A stretch of DNA of 64,000 nucleotides from Dipylidium caninum. Its lineage: Eukaryota; Platyhelminthes; Cestoda; Cyclophyllidea; Dipylidiidae. Each line of letters opens with the position of its first letter. Position 1 is the stretch's first letter. Below the pieces are notes generated by a model, which saw only the letters and a list, made by a program, of their open reading frames with translations, had not been told where the DNA came from and ran no database searches. The translations under genes and the position numbers were made by a program. The DNA is taken from NCBI GenBank assembly GCA_017562135.1, contig QEYB01000412.1:558001-622000 (forward strand), read 5' to 3'. Below are positions 36,801 to 49,900 of the stretch, piece after piece.

Positions 36801-39296
36801 TTTGTGATGTACCGTCACAATTTGACTCTATCAGTCCTCTCCCAGGATTTTACTTTATGCGAAAGGAAGGCGAGGGTTAAAGGGGCCCTGCACATGACCC
36901 CACCTTCCGCCACGGGGTTGGATCGCAACATAGGACACGATAGGTAGGTTACAGTTGTGGTAACGTCGATTTGACAGACACACGGCCAGGGCAAGTAAGA
37001 GATTTTAACCCGGATGATGAGGACAAGCTTAAGAAACACTACCTCCGAATAAGATAACAAGGACTAGGAGACCTGCATCTCCGAGTGGGCCACTTTTTCC
37101 CAGCACTCCCTCCTTTCCTTCCCCGCACATGGACTCAGGCCTGCTTTTATGCTCCCAACATCTGATGGTTTTTATCCGCTCAGCAGGTTGTAGTTATTTC
37201 GTAGGACCCTGACAATAAGGGAAATTATTTCCATGTCTGTTATTGGGCAGGGTTGATATAAACGGCTTTTAGAATGATAGGAGCAGGTCACCACAGTGGC
37301 CGGTCTTCAGCAGTTGGCGAAGGGATCCGAACGAATTTTATAATTTAAGCACTTATAACAGCCTTTGAGTGTGGGATCTAAAGAGAGTTTAAACTATTAA
37401 CAAAAAAACGAGATGATAGGGATTAGACTATGGAGGGGTCGGAGTGAGGGGTTTGCGGTAAAAAGAATGGGGATGATGAGGAAAGCTCCACTTACCATGT
37501 CGTAGACGCCGCAATCATTACGAAACAGCTGACCCACCGCGGTTTAAAGGGCAAGTTCAGAACAGCGCGGAAGTTCATTGGCTGCCTGGTTTGACCAATC
37601 CGATCTGGGTAATAAAGCGGATGTCGGTGAAAAAAGTATCGTCGTGCTAAAAGCTGAATACCAATAGTTGATGGGACGATTAATAAGATCGTGAGCACCA
37701 GCACGTGGGGTCCGCCACAGGTCAGTGGATTTTTTTGAAACGATGACACGTTTATGTGTGCCAAATCTGCCATATTTCGCTTAGTTGGGACATAAGTAAT
37801 GGCCCTATCGCGTGTTGAGTAGCAGTTTGTTGCCATCATTGGTTTCCTTCGGCCTCAAAGATTCACTTTGAATGGGTAGAAGCCATTCAACTAGGCGCGA
37901 TATAAATGCATATTTATTTCAGTTTCCAGGGAGGGTGAAACTTCGTTTAGGAAGTTGCACACTAGAGGAACAGCAAATGACTTCTTCGTCGGTCAGACAA
38001 AGCAAAGCTTTATTAATTATGTATTTCTAATTGTAAACGTGCATGCAAAAGATACTTTCAGCATAAAATGGACTCCGCGGTCGTCACCAACGTTGATTCC
38101 TTTATTAACAAACCAAAAAAACGAAAATGGTTTACCAAGCTGTCCTTGAAGATTTCCGAGGAGGTACCATGCGTGGGTCACTTGAACTGAATTGACACCC
38201 AACTCGGCGAGATAGCCTGAGTAAGGCAAGTGGAAATTTTCAAGAGCTGCATTCCTATTGGTTGTTAGAGCAAAGGGAGCTGACATTAAAATTAGGGTTT
38301 GGTGCGATAAGTAGGGCAGAAACAAATGAGCTCAATTTATTACACACAAAAAAGCTACCTTCCCGCCCGAAGAAACGGCTAATACTGTCCTCGAAACCGG
38401 TAGATTTTCTTTCCATTTCATTCTCCTTGTCACTCTCTAATGCCAATTTTGTGCATTCCGTAGGGAGCTAACGCTGTTCCAGGCGTCTAAAAGGCCAGCC
38501 TGGCACGTCATTGGCCAGCCCTGTTTGGTGATCCTGCCTGTCTGATCGACTTAATGTGAGAGAGTAATGATAAACGGCTTTGTTTATCACTTGAGTCACC
38601 GATATCCACACTAAATTTTGGAAAGAGTGTTGTGGTTTTGTGCGGTGATTAGATGGGCTCAGGAGCAATCATCAAACCTGTTTAGTGGAGAAGTCACACA
38701 TGAGTTCACTGCCGCTATTCACTGACTCGGTGCAATGCCGTGCCCATTCGAGTTTGCAAGCATTACTTCATTAACTGTTTACTTCGAGGTGAAAAAGCCC
38801 TTCCACTATTTCAGCTGCCATATTTCCCCCATGTGGAAAACTGGCCAAACGGAATTCCCTCCACTCAAAGTAAATATACGACTCTTGCGACCGCCACAAA
38901 TTCGATGCCATAAGTAGAAGTGAATGGGGACCACTACCGATGCTGACTGACCCTGAATTATCTGCTAAAAGCAAAAGCTTACTCTTAAAAGGTGTCTGCA
39001 GGAATCATAAGCTATAACAATCAAATCACCCATGGCCGATTCAGAGCACCAAATTATCGCCTGGTCAGGGAGGGGCTGCTGCCACTGCACATTAAATAGT
39101 AGTAAGAACTCGTAAAATTTTGTTCTAGGACCTCCACGGAAGCCTAAGAATTATTCTCAAACGCTGTTGAGATATGCTAAGTAAAAGAGAAGTGGCGGAA
39201 GAGTTTAAAAGCACAAATGAGTGGACGGAGACGTATCGACTGTTCCGAAGCTACCTGTCTTACGCCATGGGTCTAAGTACTCTGAAACCATTAGGC
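33891..39296. other. Gene-poor stretch upstream of the membrane-protein exon
   Basis: Probably introns and 5' flank of the minus-strand membrane-protein gene. A minus frame of about 100 codons without ATG (about 34620-34910) and hydrophobic frames near 35300-35400 and 37492-37839 are candidate exons. None could be joined with consistent phase. No plus-strand gene was recognised. Confidence 0.35.
37492..37839 (-). CDS. Candidate first exon of a membrane protein
   Basis: Open minus frame ending at a GTAAGT donor (37497-37492), with one strongly hydrophobic segment (HVLVLTILLIVPSTIGIQLL). It could supply the first membrane helix of the protein whose last exon is at 33624-33890, about 3.6 kb downstream. 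The intervening exons are missing and the frame may change inside this ORF, so it is weakly supported. Confidence 0.25.
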   Translation of the reverse strand: MMATNCYSTRDRAITYVPTKRNMADLAHINVSSFQKNPLTCGGPHVLVLTILLIVPSTIGIQLLARRYFFHRHPLYYPDRIGQTRQPMNFRAVLNLPFKPRWVSCFVMIAASTTW

Positions 39297-40093
39297 GCCG
39301 AAGCGGCAATCAGACTTCAATTTTGTTCCTGCCTGCAACTAGTATGTACAATGACTAACAGTGAATCGTAAGAAAGCCTGGGTCTCACTTTCGCCAAAGT
39401 GACAGGCCCGATCCCGTTTGCGTATTCGACGTTCGGAAGTGGGGACAAATGGACTCAGGTGAAGAAGATGCCGACAGATCGAATGTTCCTCCTACCTATG
39501 GCTGTGGCTGGCTTGACACCCGGGGAACTCTTCTGTCACGCGTAGGAGAGACGGCGATAAATGGCTGCCCTCAAACCAGGTCCAAATCACAGTCCTCCTG
39601 TGGTTGTGACAATGACCTTGCGTCTTCGTTCCACACCTGTGAGAGGTGTGGTCGCATTATACTTGATTCACAACCTCCTAGGAGGACCTCTTAGTTCCAG
39701 ATCACTCTTCTTCCTTCTTCCGCAACTAATGAAGGCCTTGGTCAGTGAAACTGACGTATCTTAAATCGGTACTCGGCAATTCATTGTTTTTCTGTAACTA
39801 TAGGTTTCATGGACAAGGCATTTTGGAGTGAGTGGGAGCTCCTGCAAGCATCGTGATGGCCATTCCGCAAGAGAGGGGGTCTCAAACGCCAAATGATCAG
39901 GATGTCATGAATGAGCCAGTGCCAACACTCAGGCGCTCGTAAGGGCAACAAGACCCGTACACCCGTAGCTGAGGGGGACTCAGACACCACCACATTTCAA
40001 CCCATCCTCCTGCCAGACCACGCTGCGACTGTGCGAAGTTTGAACGGCGTCTTCTCTTCAAGAAAAATGAATCTTAAAGAAGTTAGGCCTGTG
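39297..40093 (+). repeat. Left copy of long inverted repeat (unclassified element)
   Basis: About 797 bases nearly identical to the reverse complement of 63203-64000. Only three differences were noticed: a substitution near 39364, a one-base deletion near 39395 and a substitution near 40086. Homology stops abruptly after GCCTGTG at 40093. It contains several decayed overlapping frames, one with a zinc-knuckle-like FHTCERCGR string. No complete transposase or reverse transcriptase is seen. Probably a fragment of a mobile element or a duplicated segment. The outer limit is unknown because the partner runs off the window. Confidence 0.85.
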
Positions 40094-43000
40094 GGGAAAC
40101 TTCGAAACTTGATGCAAAAAAGAAAGATTTAAATCTTCCGTTCTAATGCCGTGTAGGCGTTCAGTTCGAGTACCAATTTAAGAGAAAAATAAAAATTTCT
40201 TTGTACTATATTGGAAGGCTATGCTCCTCTGCGGAGTCAACCAACAAATTTCGGGATTTAGGGCTGTATCGGTAAATCACTCTTCCTCCTTCACATTCTC
40301 AACTGTAACAATTTCCACCTCTTTAGAGCCCTTGGTTCATGCTCTTTCTTCCTCGATCACTATATCGATGATGGCAGTATTCTCTCCCCACACTGAAATA
40401 CAATCCATCCCCAAGTTAGGCGATTCACAATGAACTGTTGCGAATGCCAAACTTATATTGAATTTGGAGGTTCCAACGTGTCATTTCTTCCTTCCTCACT
40501 CATTAGTAAAACATTTACCACCTCTTTTACCCCTCCTTGGAGCGATTAACTTTTGACTACATTTCTATGTCATCTTTCTTTCACAGGTACTGAAATAGCA
40601 ATCCTTTTAGCGTGTGGTTCGAGGTTGCGGTAACTTCGGAGCAATAGAAACCGTGCATCCAGTGGCACCTTTTGTAAAAATTTAGTTTAATGACAAGGTT
40701 AGCACAAGATCCCTAAAATACTGTATTCTTTCATGGATCTGAACCAAATAGTTTCTACAGTTAATCGTTTAAAACTAAAATCTGGCTACAAATTTCGTAT
40801 TTCCGCACTGTTATTTGTTTATTCAGAAATTGAGGCTGGCTACTTGCAGTCAGCTTTCAACGTAAGTGCTGCTGCTCTACGTTTCACGGGTGAAACCGAT
40901 CACTTGAAGTATACAAAGTGTGGCCAATTAGATAAATAAGTGAACGAATAAGGACACATCGGGCGGAAGAGGAGAAATGTGACAAAGTTGATGTGTTAAA
41001 AGTTGTGAGGTCGAATTAATAACCCCACTTTTAACTGACTTCGTAGGAAATGCAAACTCAGCAGAGGACAATATGTGGAAAACAACTGCATTAGCTTTTA
41101 TTTCCGTACAGTGATTCGCCGTATCGAAGTGGTGGAAAAACCAAATAAGTCCCGCATTAACACGATTGATGAATCCAACACTTTCAGAGATTCTTTAAAA
41201 CCAATTTGCCGGTATGGTCGACTACAAGTAAATCAAAATGGATAAGTTCAGACTGTATATGGTTAAGCAATATTCGAGCATGGGAACCTTAAAATCCCGC
41301 AAGACTTCTTAGCGGTGAACGGTATGATCTCTCCCTCGCAAGTGAGTAATAAACTCTTTTCGAGAGTAAATGCATTGAGTCAACATTGTCTACTGTAGAA
41401 TATTTGAGCAATAGCCACGAAGGGGTCTTCTGAACACGAGGAAACGCATTGTCACTGACTAGCATTACACAGATTTTAATTATCTACAGTAAAAGTAGGT
41501 TTAGGGCTCAAAATATGTGATATCCAACTTAAGCCAGTGTGATCATCAGTTAACAAACACATTGTGTAATCTAACGGGGTCAGTAAGATGTATAACTTCA
41601 TCCCAATAAGCAGGATTGTGGCCAATGATACTTTTGACCCGTAGCATCATCTAACTCGTGCGATGCGAGAAGGGGTGTGCGTAAAAACTTTCAGCATTAA
41701 GACAGCATCCAAATGAGGAGGTAGCAGGGGTAAAGGGATTTAGGGTAAAGACGTAAAACTGAAAGTTGGTTAGGTTGCAGGTTCCAGCGATATTTACTAT
41801 AATGTTATAGCCCAGAGAAATTCGTCATCGGAAACAAATTAAAGACAACATTTTGCACGCGGCTTTTTAGCATAACTCGAGCAATAAAAACACCAACGAC
41901 ATAAACTACGAGGTGTTCTACCACCTCAAGAAATGCAAAACTCGCATAGTTGAGCGGCCTTAGATGAGGATGACCCTAACCTTTCGAAAATGGAAAGTTA
42001 ACCGAAACTCAGCAGAGCTAGAAGAGCATAGTGGGAGATCCAAAGAATCGGAGAGTGGAGTGAGAAATTCCTCGTCAAGGACATTCCTGACCAATATTTA
42101 ACAATGAACACCGGCATCTATGAGGTGGAAAAGTGGGAGTGAACTAGTGTAACAGGATTGTCTGTTGTAAATACATTGTTAGATCAAAGGAACGACGATA
42201 TTTCAAGTCCCTCATGCTGATTAGTGGAACTACTCTGATGTGGGGAAGGTTGAATATTCTCCCTTTTCCTCACTCTGACCAAATCAGACCTCTCCCGGTT
42301 CCATCTTTAACCCTGCGCTTCTGGCTCACTTCTAGCACACGAATATGTACTCACTTCCTCGAAATTCAATTTCAAACCTTAAAACTTGATACAGGTACTA
42401 TAATTGTCACTGTTATTTTTCTATCAAGATGTTGCAATTATCGGGACAGATTAGGGGAGATTCGTCCAGTGAAAAAATACTGAAAATGACGAAAAAAAGT
42501 TCGGACACTATTTTGAACTGAAGTAGATTAAGAGAACCTATATTAGGAAATTCATTAAGGAGGTAACCAACGAATTTAAGTAATGAAAAGGAAGCGAGGA
42601 TTTGAATAATAGGCAGGGAGATAGTCCGATTCTAGTAAAGGGCTAAGCACTCTTTTCACTGTTGTAAGGGTTATGGAAATAGCTGCGTTCACAAAACATC
42701 AGAAACACTCTGTGTGCTGAAAAGGGACAGAAGAGAACACATCTCAAGTCCAAGTTAGACTTGACCTATCAGATGAGCAAGCATTTATTTTAAACGTTGG
42801 TAGGCTAGTGAGTGTATTAGGGATAAGTTACAATTGTAGAATGTAGACTCAGAAAGGTTGTTAAAAGCCTAACTTCGAAAGTAAAAATGTACAATTGCGC
42901 TCAGGTGCCCGCAATGACCTATCCGCTGGTAGTGTATGACCGGCAAGCGGTACGTCGACAAATTCTTTGTTGCCATAGCTCATTAAATTAGGTGATTATT

Positions 43001-43901
43001 TATTATCCATGACGGGAACTATTGGGTGGAGACCGAGGCTTGCGTGCACCAAATTAATACTAATGTTCTGCTACTCAGAAAACCAACCTCTTTGCGCAAG
43101 GACTTCAATGGAGCACAGTATCTATCCAAGATCTTGAGTTTACACACAGACAAATGGCCACCACCCCCTTCCTTGGTATTCGGAGTGCCTCCTATGGCTG
43201 AAACAAAATTCGTTCAAATTTTACGCGCGAAAATTTTAAATTATAACCATATACGGAGAGATGTCATTGTCAAGAAGGAATTATGACTCTCAAGAAGCCT
43301 ATTTAAAATGTTTCCGGAAATGATAGACGGACTAGCATTCGGTCTTGTTACCCAATTTCTGTAGCGTCTTTTGCAAGATTTTTATGATTAGAAGCTATCG
43401 CGATTATGGCAACATAATATGTACTGACAGCATGTCATCAATGTCTTCAAACAGCTTGTTGTCTCAATATTGGGCCTATCGCTTTAAAAGAAATTTTGGC
43501 GTTTATGGCATTTGCATATTTTTATTCAAGTGTCCGCAAGTGGAGAACTTATCGTATTAGCACCTGCAGGCATAACTAACCTAAAAAATCTGAAAAACCT
43601 GCCAGACCTGGTTTGCATGCCAACTTCAGGTATTCTTAAAATATTATATCTTAACAAGTTGACATTTGATTACTGGCCCACACCGATAAAAGATTTTTAT
43701 TTTGTGAAAAGTACACTCTCAGTTGAAACTTTCGAATAATATGGACTTTAACAGGGATCTTAGAAACACATAAGAAACTTGCAGCTAGTTTAAACAAACA
43801 AGTTAATTGGCCTTAGGATTTACGGTCCTATTGGAACGCGGCTTTTCTGCGGTTTGCGCCCTGCCGCACTTGATGAGGAGGCGAGGTTGGTTTGATTTTT
43901 C
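40094..43901. other. 5' flank of STK11
   Basis: No exon was recognised. It contains the upstream region of the LKB1 gene and short unsupported frames (40221-40433, 43026-43286, 43345-43560, plus). In-frame stop TGA at 43893 lies just before the STK11 ATG. Confidence 0.45.
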
Positions 43902-46900
43902 ATGTACTCGTACCCGAATTCATCATCTGGGCCTGGAGTGCGCTTTACAATCACAAACTCCGAAGAGGAAGATGCTAACCGTGAGGAGTCATCGCGTGGA
44001 AGAGCGTTCGCCAATTTTTTTGAAGAATTCGAGAAAGAGTCAGATGGCATGTCTCAAACTTCTCAGGCCACCAAAAATTGGCAACAGGTTATGCGAGACT
44101 CTTTCGACCAAGAAAGTACTCCTGCACCTGAAGATTCCATTGGTGTATACAACCAACAAAATTTTGCCGATTCATACTTTCACGATGCAGATCCTGATCT
44201 AGTGTATATGGACCGATACGGTGGACTCTCACAATCATTGACTCCTCAATATTTTTATTCGGAGGTTAGCTTACCTATTTCTTTTGTACTTTGTAAGAGA
44301 TTAACTTTTGCATCTTGAGTTAAAATTCTATAGTCCTCTTTTGGGTATTCTTTATACTTTATATTATATTCGGCTTTCATGAAATTTTTGAACTATTTCA
44401 TGGAGAACATATTTGAGTCAATTGTTTTGGCTAGTAGTTATCTTATCTTATTTACTCCCAACGGAGATTCACCAACATAATATCTTTTTTGTGGGTATGG
44501 GTATGGATCTTATTACTCACTCGAAGATTTACAGATGTTCTCTTGAATATATTTCTAATTAAATCGAATCCTTTTTCTTTGGAGATGTTTAACAAGGAAC
44601 CCTTTCGAAGGTTAGGGCTTTTGGAAGTGAATCTACCAGAAAGAGCATAGCTTCATTTTATGAATTAGCTAGTGTGCATTTTCCGAAGCGGGATTGCGTT
44701 TAATATTTGCCTAGAATGGGTTTTTGGGTAAAGAACATACGACAAAGTCATCTTTTCATCATTTGTTAATTCCGTCTATTTATTACCTTAAAACGATGAT
44801 GTCGCCATCTTTACTTCATGCGTCATCTACTAGACCCTTTCTAAAGTCTCTTTCTGCACACTTCATTATCTTTTTGAATTTATGACCATGTTATGTGTCT
44901 GCTTATTCTCTACTAATTCCTACACGCTAGATAAAGTCTAATCCATTTTACTTGACATTACCGTGTAGGTAACAGGTATTTCATAGAAATCTGCGCGGCA
45001 ATAAAGCTGTTAACATTTTCCGGCATTGCTCACTCTTTTGAAGGTACTATCCTTCCTCAATTGGAATAGCATTCGGTGGAAGTATATCCCGTAGACAATC
45101 CTCTCTGTTCTGGTTTGCCAATAAATGCATGCGACGGTAGAGGAACAATTATTATGCAACAATTGACACGCCTAATTCTGAGTACGCGAATTTTTTTAGT
45201 TAGAGCGGTTTGTTGTAACTTTCGGCAAGAACTTTATCGTCCTGTAGTCGACCGCTCACGAATGCACCTCATACTTCTTTCTTATCAAATGTCCTAGTGC
45301 AATTATCATCTGTGTTGTACCGATTAGAACCTATTTTGCCGTTCCATTCCCTTCGTATAGAACTGCTGGGATTGACACGGGATCTCTTGAACTAAGCGGC
45401 TTCAGTTACAAAGGCTTGGGAATAATACATTTTCTATTCCTTCACGTCTTTACCATCACTTCCACGCCGTTGAGTTGATATTGACATTGTATGAATTGTC
45501 CCAAACCTTTTCTAAAGGGGCTGTTATTTAAACCCTAAACAGCGCCGATGCTTTTATAAATTCGGTAGGTATCTAGACATAAATACAATCACATGCCGAG
45601 CATCCTAAGTCAATAGCATTAAATCAGCGCTTTTAATGCTACTTGTTTCATCCTTAATCTCCTACCCTAAGTGTAACTTAGAAAGACGTTTTCAATTTCT
45701 CTTAGTCTTTAGAGTCAGCCGTGACAAAACTTTGTGGTAGATAACTCATTCTATATCATGGGGAACTGTTGCCAAGACTTCTTAAGAGGTACCTATCATT
45801 TTTATGAAACATTTTTAATATTGGTAACGGACTTGCCACACCTTAAAATTATTGGATTATTTTCGGGATTTTGGAGGTTGTAATGCTTTAGAATCCTTGA
45901 GAATCGGCCCAAGGGAAGTCCCACCTTTTCTTTCCCCTTCTCATAAATAGATGAGACATTCCTTTCCTAATGAAATTTTATGCAAATCTAAGCTTGTCAT
46001 AGAGATTTTTGGAACCTATAACTTTTCTCGCATATGGCATATAATACGATCTAACTAACCATTGCCTTTAAGTCGATTTGTTTAAGTCTTCATCTCTGAC
46101 ATCTGGTTATGCCAACCGATTTGAACCGAAGCGCTTGTAGTTAGGGGTTGAAGGATTGAAATTTTTGTTGGGCCCGAAGTGTTTTTTTCGTCCGAAATAT
46201 CTTATTATTTTTCATATATATTTAGATTTAACTTTCGCTTCTTTCTGCCCATTCAAGGGTTATTTAGTTCGATCATTACCAACTTATTGTTTCTGCTTTC
46301 GCTTTTTCTTAAGAGTGCTATTGACCACTCTTCTGGATTCATTAAACTCGATGTTCTCGTTGTCGCAAATCAAATGGTATCCGGCCATCTTTATCAAACA
46401 ATTATCTGTGTTTACACTAGAATGAATCACCGCATCCCTGCTTCTCCAAGTTGACCGGTATTTCTGTCCTGGCGGAATCGTCTCTTAGACTAGGGGTATG
46501 CACTTTAGTGGGGTAGAATTAGGAGCCAACGAAGAACGTTTATGTTCTCGTGCATGCGGCTGTGCGTATTCTTTTTTGTTACACGCGTGTGCTTTGTTTA
46601 TTTTTAGTGTCTTCCACTAGTTGGCGCTCTTTGTCACCAGCCAATCAGCTCTATTGTGTAGTTATGTGCGGGTGCCATATAGAGCGTCGCTTTCGCATTG
46701 GCTGAATAAGTTTGATTATCCATCATTCTCGAAGTCGTCATTTCCATGGTACAAGTATTTTTCTTATACGAAAAGAGTCCGGGTTACTTTATTCTCCCAC
46801 GTTGGGAGCTACGACATCTATTGTTTGGATACGCATAGATTATTTATTCTAAGCAGAAGTAGAACGCCGTCTCAGGCTACCTTTCCTACAGAACCCCCAC

Positions 46901-49900
46901 AAGGCAGCTCTTTGGAAGAACACCCAAAATTCAGCTTTGACAAACGGTGATATCTTAGTGCGAGAGGAGGGGTCTCTTGTAGAATTTCTTTACTCAACCA
47001 GACTTGTGTAGGTTATGTACCCAACATCACGTAGGCGTTCTACGTGGCGGATGGTAGTTTGGATTTTCTGCCCCCAAGTCTGATGCAATGGAGGTCTCTG
47101 AAGTGTGTGTGCTCAAAGTGGTGGTGGACAACTTGGAGTACTTATATTGGGCTAACTTGTGTCTGAAGTTGCGCGTAGAAGCGGGTTCGAGAGGATGGGA
47201 GAAAAAGTTGAAATCTGCACCTTCGAATTTCACACCTTCCTCTTAATATTGGGGAAAAATTTGTCCGCCACTTACATACAGTTACGTGATTTGCACTGCC
47301 AACCTTGATACATGCGCCTTGAAGCGATAACGTGGATGATACACAGCCGACTCGTTGCGTTATGTAGCTTCGGTCTGGTCGCGTGCTTCTCCTTTAACAT
47401 CCCACTTGGGAGTGTACCGTGTCCTCTCCGCCTCCTACCATTCCACACTTGTTGCCCCCTATCCGTCAAGAACAAGGGGGCTCGCTTACGCGGGCATCAA
47501 AATACCTTCATCTCTACCTTCTTTCCTTCATGTCGCGTGCCCAAAATCCATTGCCTCAACTCCCTCTTGTCGTCATTTCGTGTGCTTGGTGCTTTTCGAA
47601 ATTCTCGGATGTAACATTTTCTCACGACTTGGTGTGCTTTTCTGCAACCCCTCTCCCAAACTTGGGTGTGCATGTGGGAGAAGATGACAGACATTTCGGG
47701 ATGTGGAATATGATGAAGTATTGAAGACAGGAAGGCAGAAAGGGATAAAGATAGCTGAGCGACAATTTGTGTCAGCAAACCGGCAGTTCCTCGTCTCATT
47801 GACGCACCTGGGCATTGGTTGAAGGTGTTGTTGGGGGGGGGAGGGGGGGAGGGGGGGAGGGGTTAAACAGAGTGATATGGGGTAATGTAACGTACTGTGC
47901 TTGCCACACCGCCCTTCCTTAAACGGCGTCGGTATTTGGGTTGTTTCAACCAATACGTTTAATGTAACCTGTGTTAGGTGGGGCCCGGACTTCTTATATA
48001 TTGTCGGCACCTTCCCTTCGACAAGTAGAGCATTACCTTTTTTTATGCTTCAATCAACGTGTAAAAACATTAAAGTGACATGAATGCGATTTGGAATCGA
48101 TTTGAACAGTGTTGCGTGGAAATCGACTTTATGGTTTGATGAGAAAACTTGTGAATCGTCGGATATTTTGTGTAGAATGGGGTTAAGAAATAGATGATTA
48201 GCTGATGGCACTGGCATTAATGGCTAAGCGGCTGTGGGTAGATGAGGAATGTATATAATAGGGGGACCGACAGGTATATCAATTGGGAAAGGGCTTCATC
48301 ATCCGGTTAATTAGTTGCACTATTAGGTTAACAAAATCATTTTGCCCGTGCCTGCCTATTCGTGTTGTTATTTTCATCAATTACGTGGGTCGTATCAGTA
48401 TTTTACATTAGTTTTCATACAATAATTTTCGCTCACCGAACTAACTTATTCCATTGAATTGACGCTTTGGATAAGTTTTCCAAGGTGGACATCTCCTGAC
48501 TGTTGGAAGATTAGTGGCACAGACGATACTGCAACTGGTGGACCCTAATGATAGAAAATGTGCCTGATAAGCTAACCTTCCAAACGCCAAATGTTAATAT
48601 GCCCATTTACTTTGTCCTTGTCGCCATAAAAGGTATTTCTCCTTTGGAGGTACTTTGCATGTCCCTGTTTGTTGATCTAGATCATAGCCAGTCTAGTGAT
48701 GGAATTTTTGAAGTGTCTAGATCATTGGAATACCTTGCGGTTGTCCTATCGTACATTTCATCGACGTGCTCCGTAGTGCAGATACGCATGGGTATCCGTG
48801 GCTCATACTTCCTAGCCATCATCGCCCATTAGGAGCCCAATGGCTCTACTCTATTGCACACCCACACATAATACAATCGTCGCCTTTCATTTTTGGTTAA
48901 TGGGCTATGATATAACTCATAATAACATATCTTGACCACCAGCGAGGGTAATGGAGATGCCTGACTTTCTGTGGTATTTTTATTAGTGTTGCAGTAGCAT
49001 CTTGTGTTTCAGAAACCTCATGTGCCTTTGGATTTTATTTTATTTTGTACTCGGTGGGTAATAGGTTATGTGGGTTAGTGAGTTTGGGAGGGGTTACTTG
49101 ACGTGGCAGATTCATGAGTTCACAAATGGACAATTGAACGCATGAAACTCTTTAAATCTTCACTTTATCAATGTCCTGTAGGACACAAGCGGATCGCGTC
49201 ACACCAACAATGCCCGAGGCCCGTCCTTCACTCCCTCCTTCTCTTTGCATCGCTCTGGTGGCGCCCACCAACTGTACAGAAAACCCCCCAAAATTTTCGC
49301 TGGTCGATACCTCATCGGTGGTACCATTGGTCGAGGCAGCTATGGCAAGGTTCAGCTTCTCGCACTCTTCGTCGTTATTCTAATTCCTAGTTTTGCGTCA
49401 TCGTATGGTGCTGCTTTTGCTTCTTAGAGCCTCAACATATCAAAATCGGATTTGTTGTTTTTTCTCTTTCGGAGGATTCCCTCCCCCCTCTCCTCCTCCT
49501 GTCCCATCAATACGATCAAGGCAGGGCTCAGATTGATCCCAAGGTCTGGGCCTATTTTTACTACCGCCTTGTTTGTGAGTTAGGAGAATGGAGTACTAAT
49601 GGGTTACTTAGTTGAATGCTAATTCGTCACAGTTTCAGTTGAATCTGCTCAATTTCCTTGTCCGTCAAAGCTTTCACAGGTTGTTACATCCATCATAGAT
49701 CTGGAGTTGCCCACACGCAACAGGTTTTATTGAGTAGCTCGACTCGAATTCAACGTTGGTACAGGAACAACCTCATTCCTGAATAACTGTATCGGTTTTG
49801 ATAAATGTGTCCGATGTCTCGGTCGGGCACTCTGTGAGGTAAACTAGTATAGTTGGCGAATAGCACTGGACGTGAACGTCGATTCGTGTTTTGCTTAACG

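Larger units (their letters stand above)
44265..49181 (+). other. STK11 intron 1
   Basis: A 4.9-kb intron between the N-terminal exon and the kinase-start exon. Frames such as 46156-46454 and 47312-47724 (plus) and 47573-48010 (minus) show no recognisable protein or paired splice sites. It carries a diverged repeat (47017-47235) and a G-rich tract (47833-47862). Confidence 0.6.

Noticed and set aside
36815..37060. GC-richer segment resembling a repeat end
   Set aside because: Only one copy is in the window, so repeat status cannot be shown from this sequence.
47573..48010. 145-codon minus-strand ORF with proline-rich stretch
   Set aside because: The prolines come from reading the G-rich tract in reverse; it lies in STK11 intron 1 and overlaps other chance frames on both strands.
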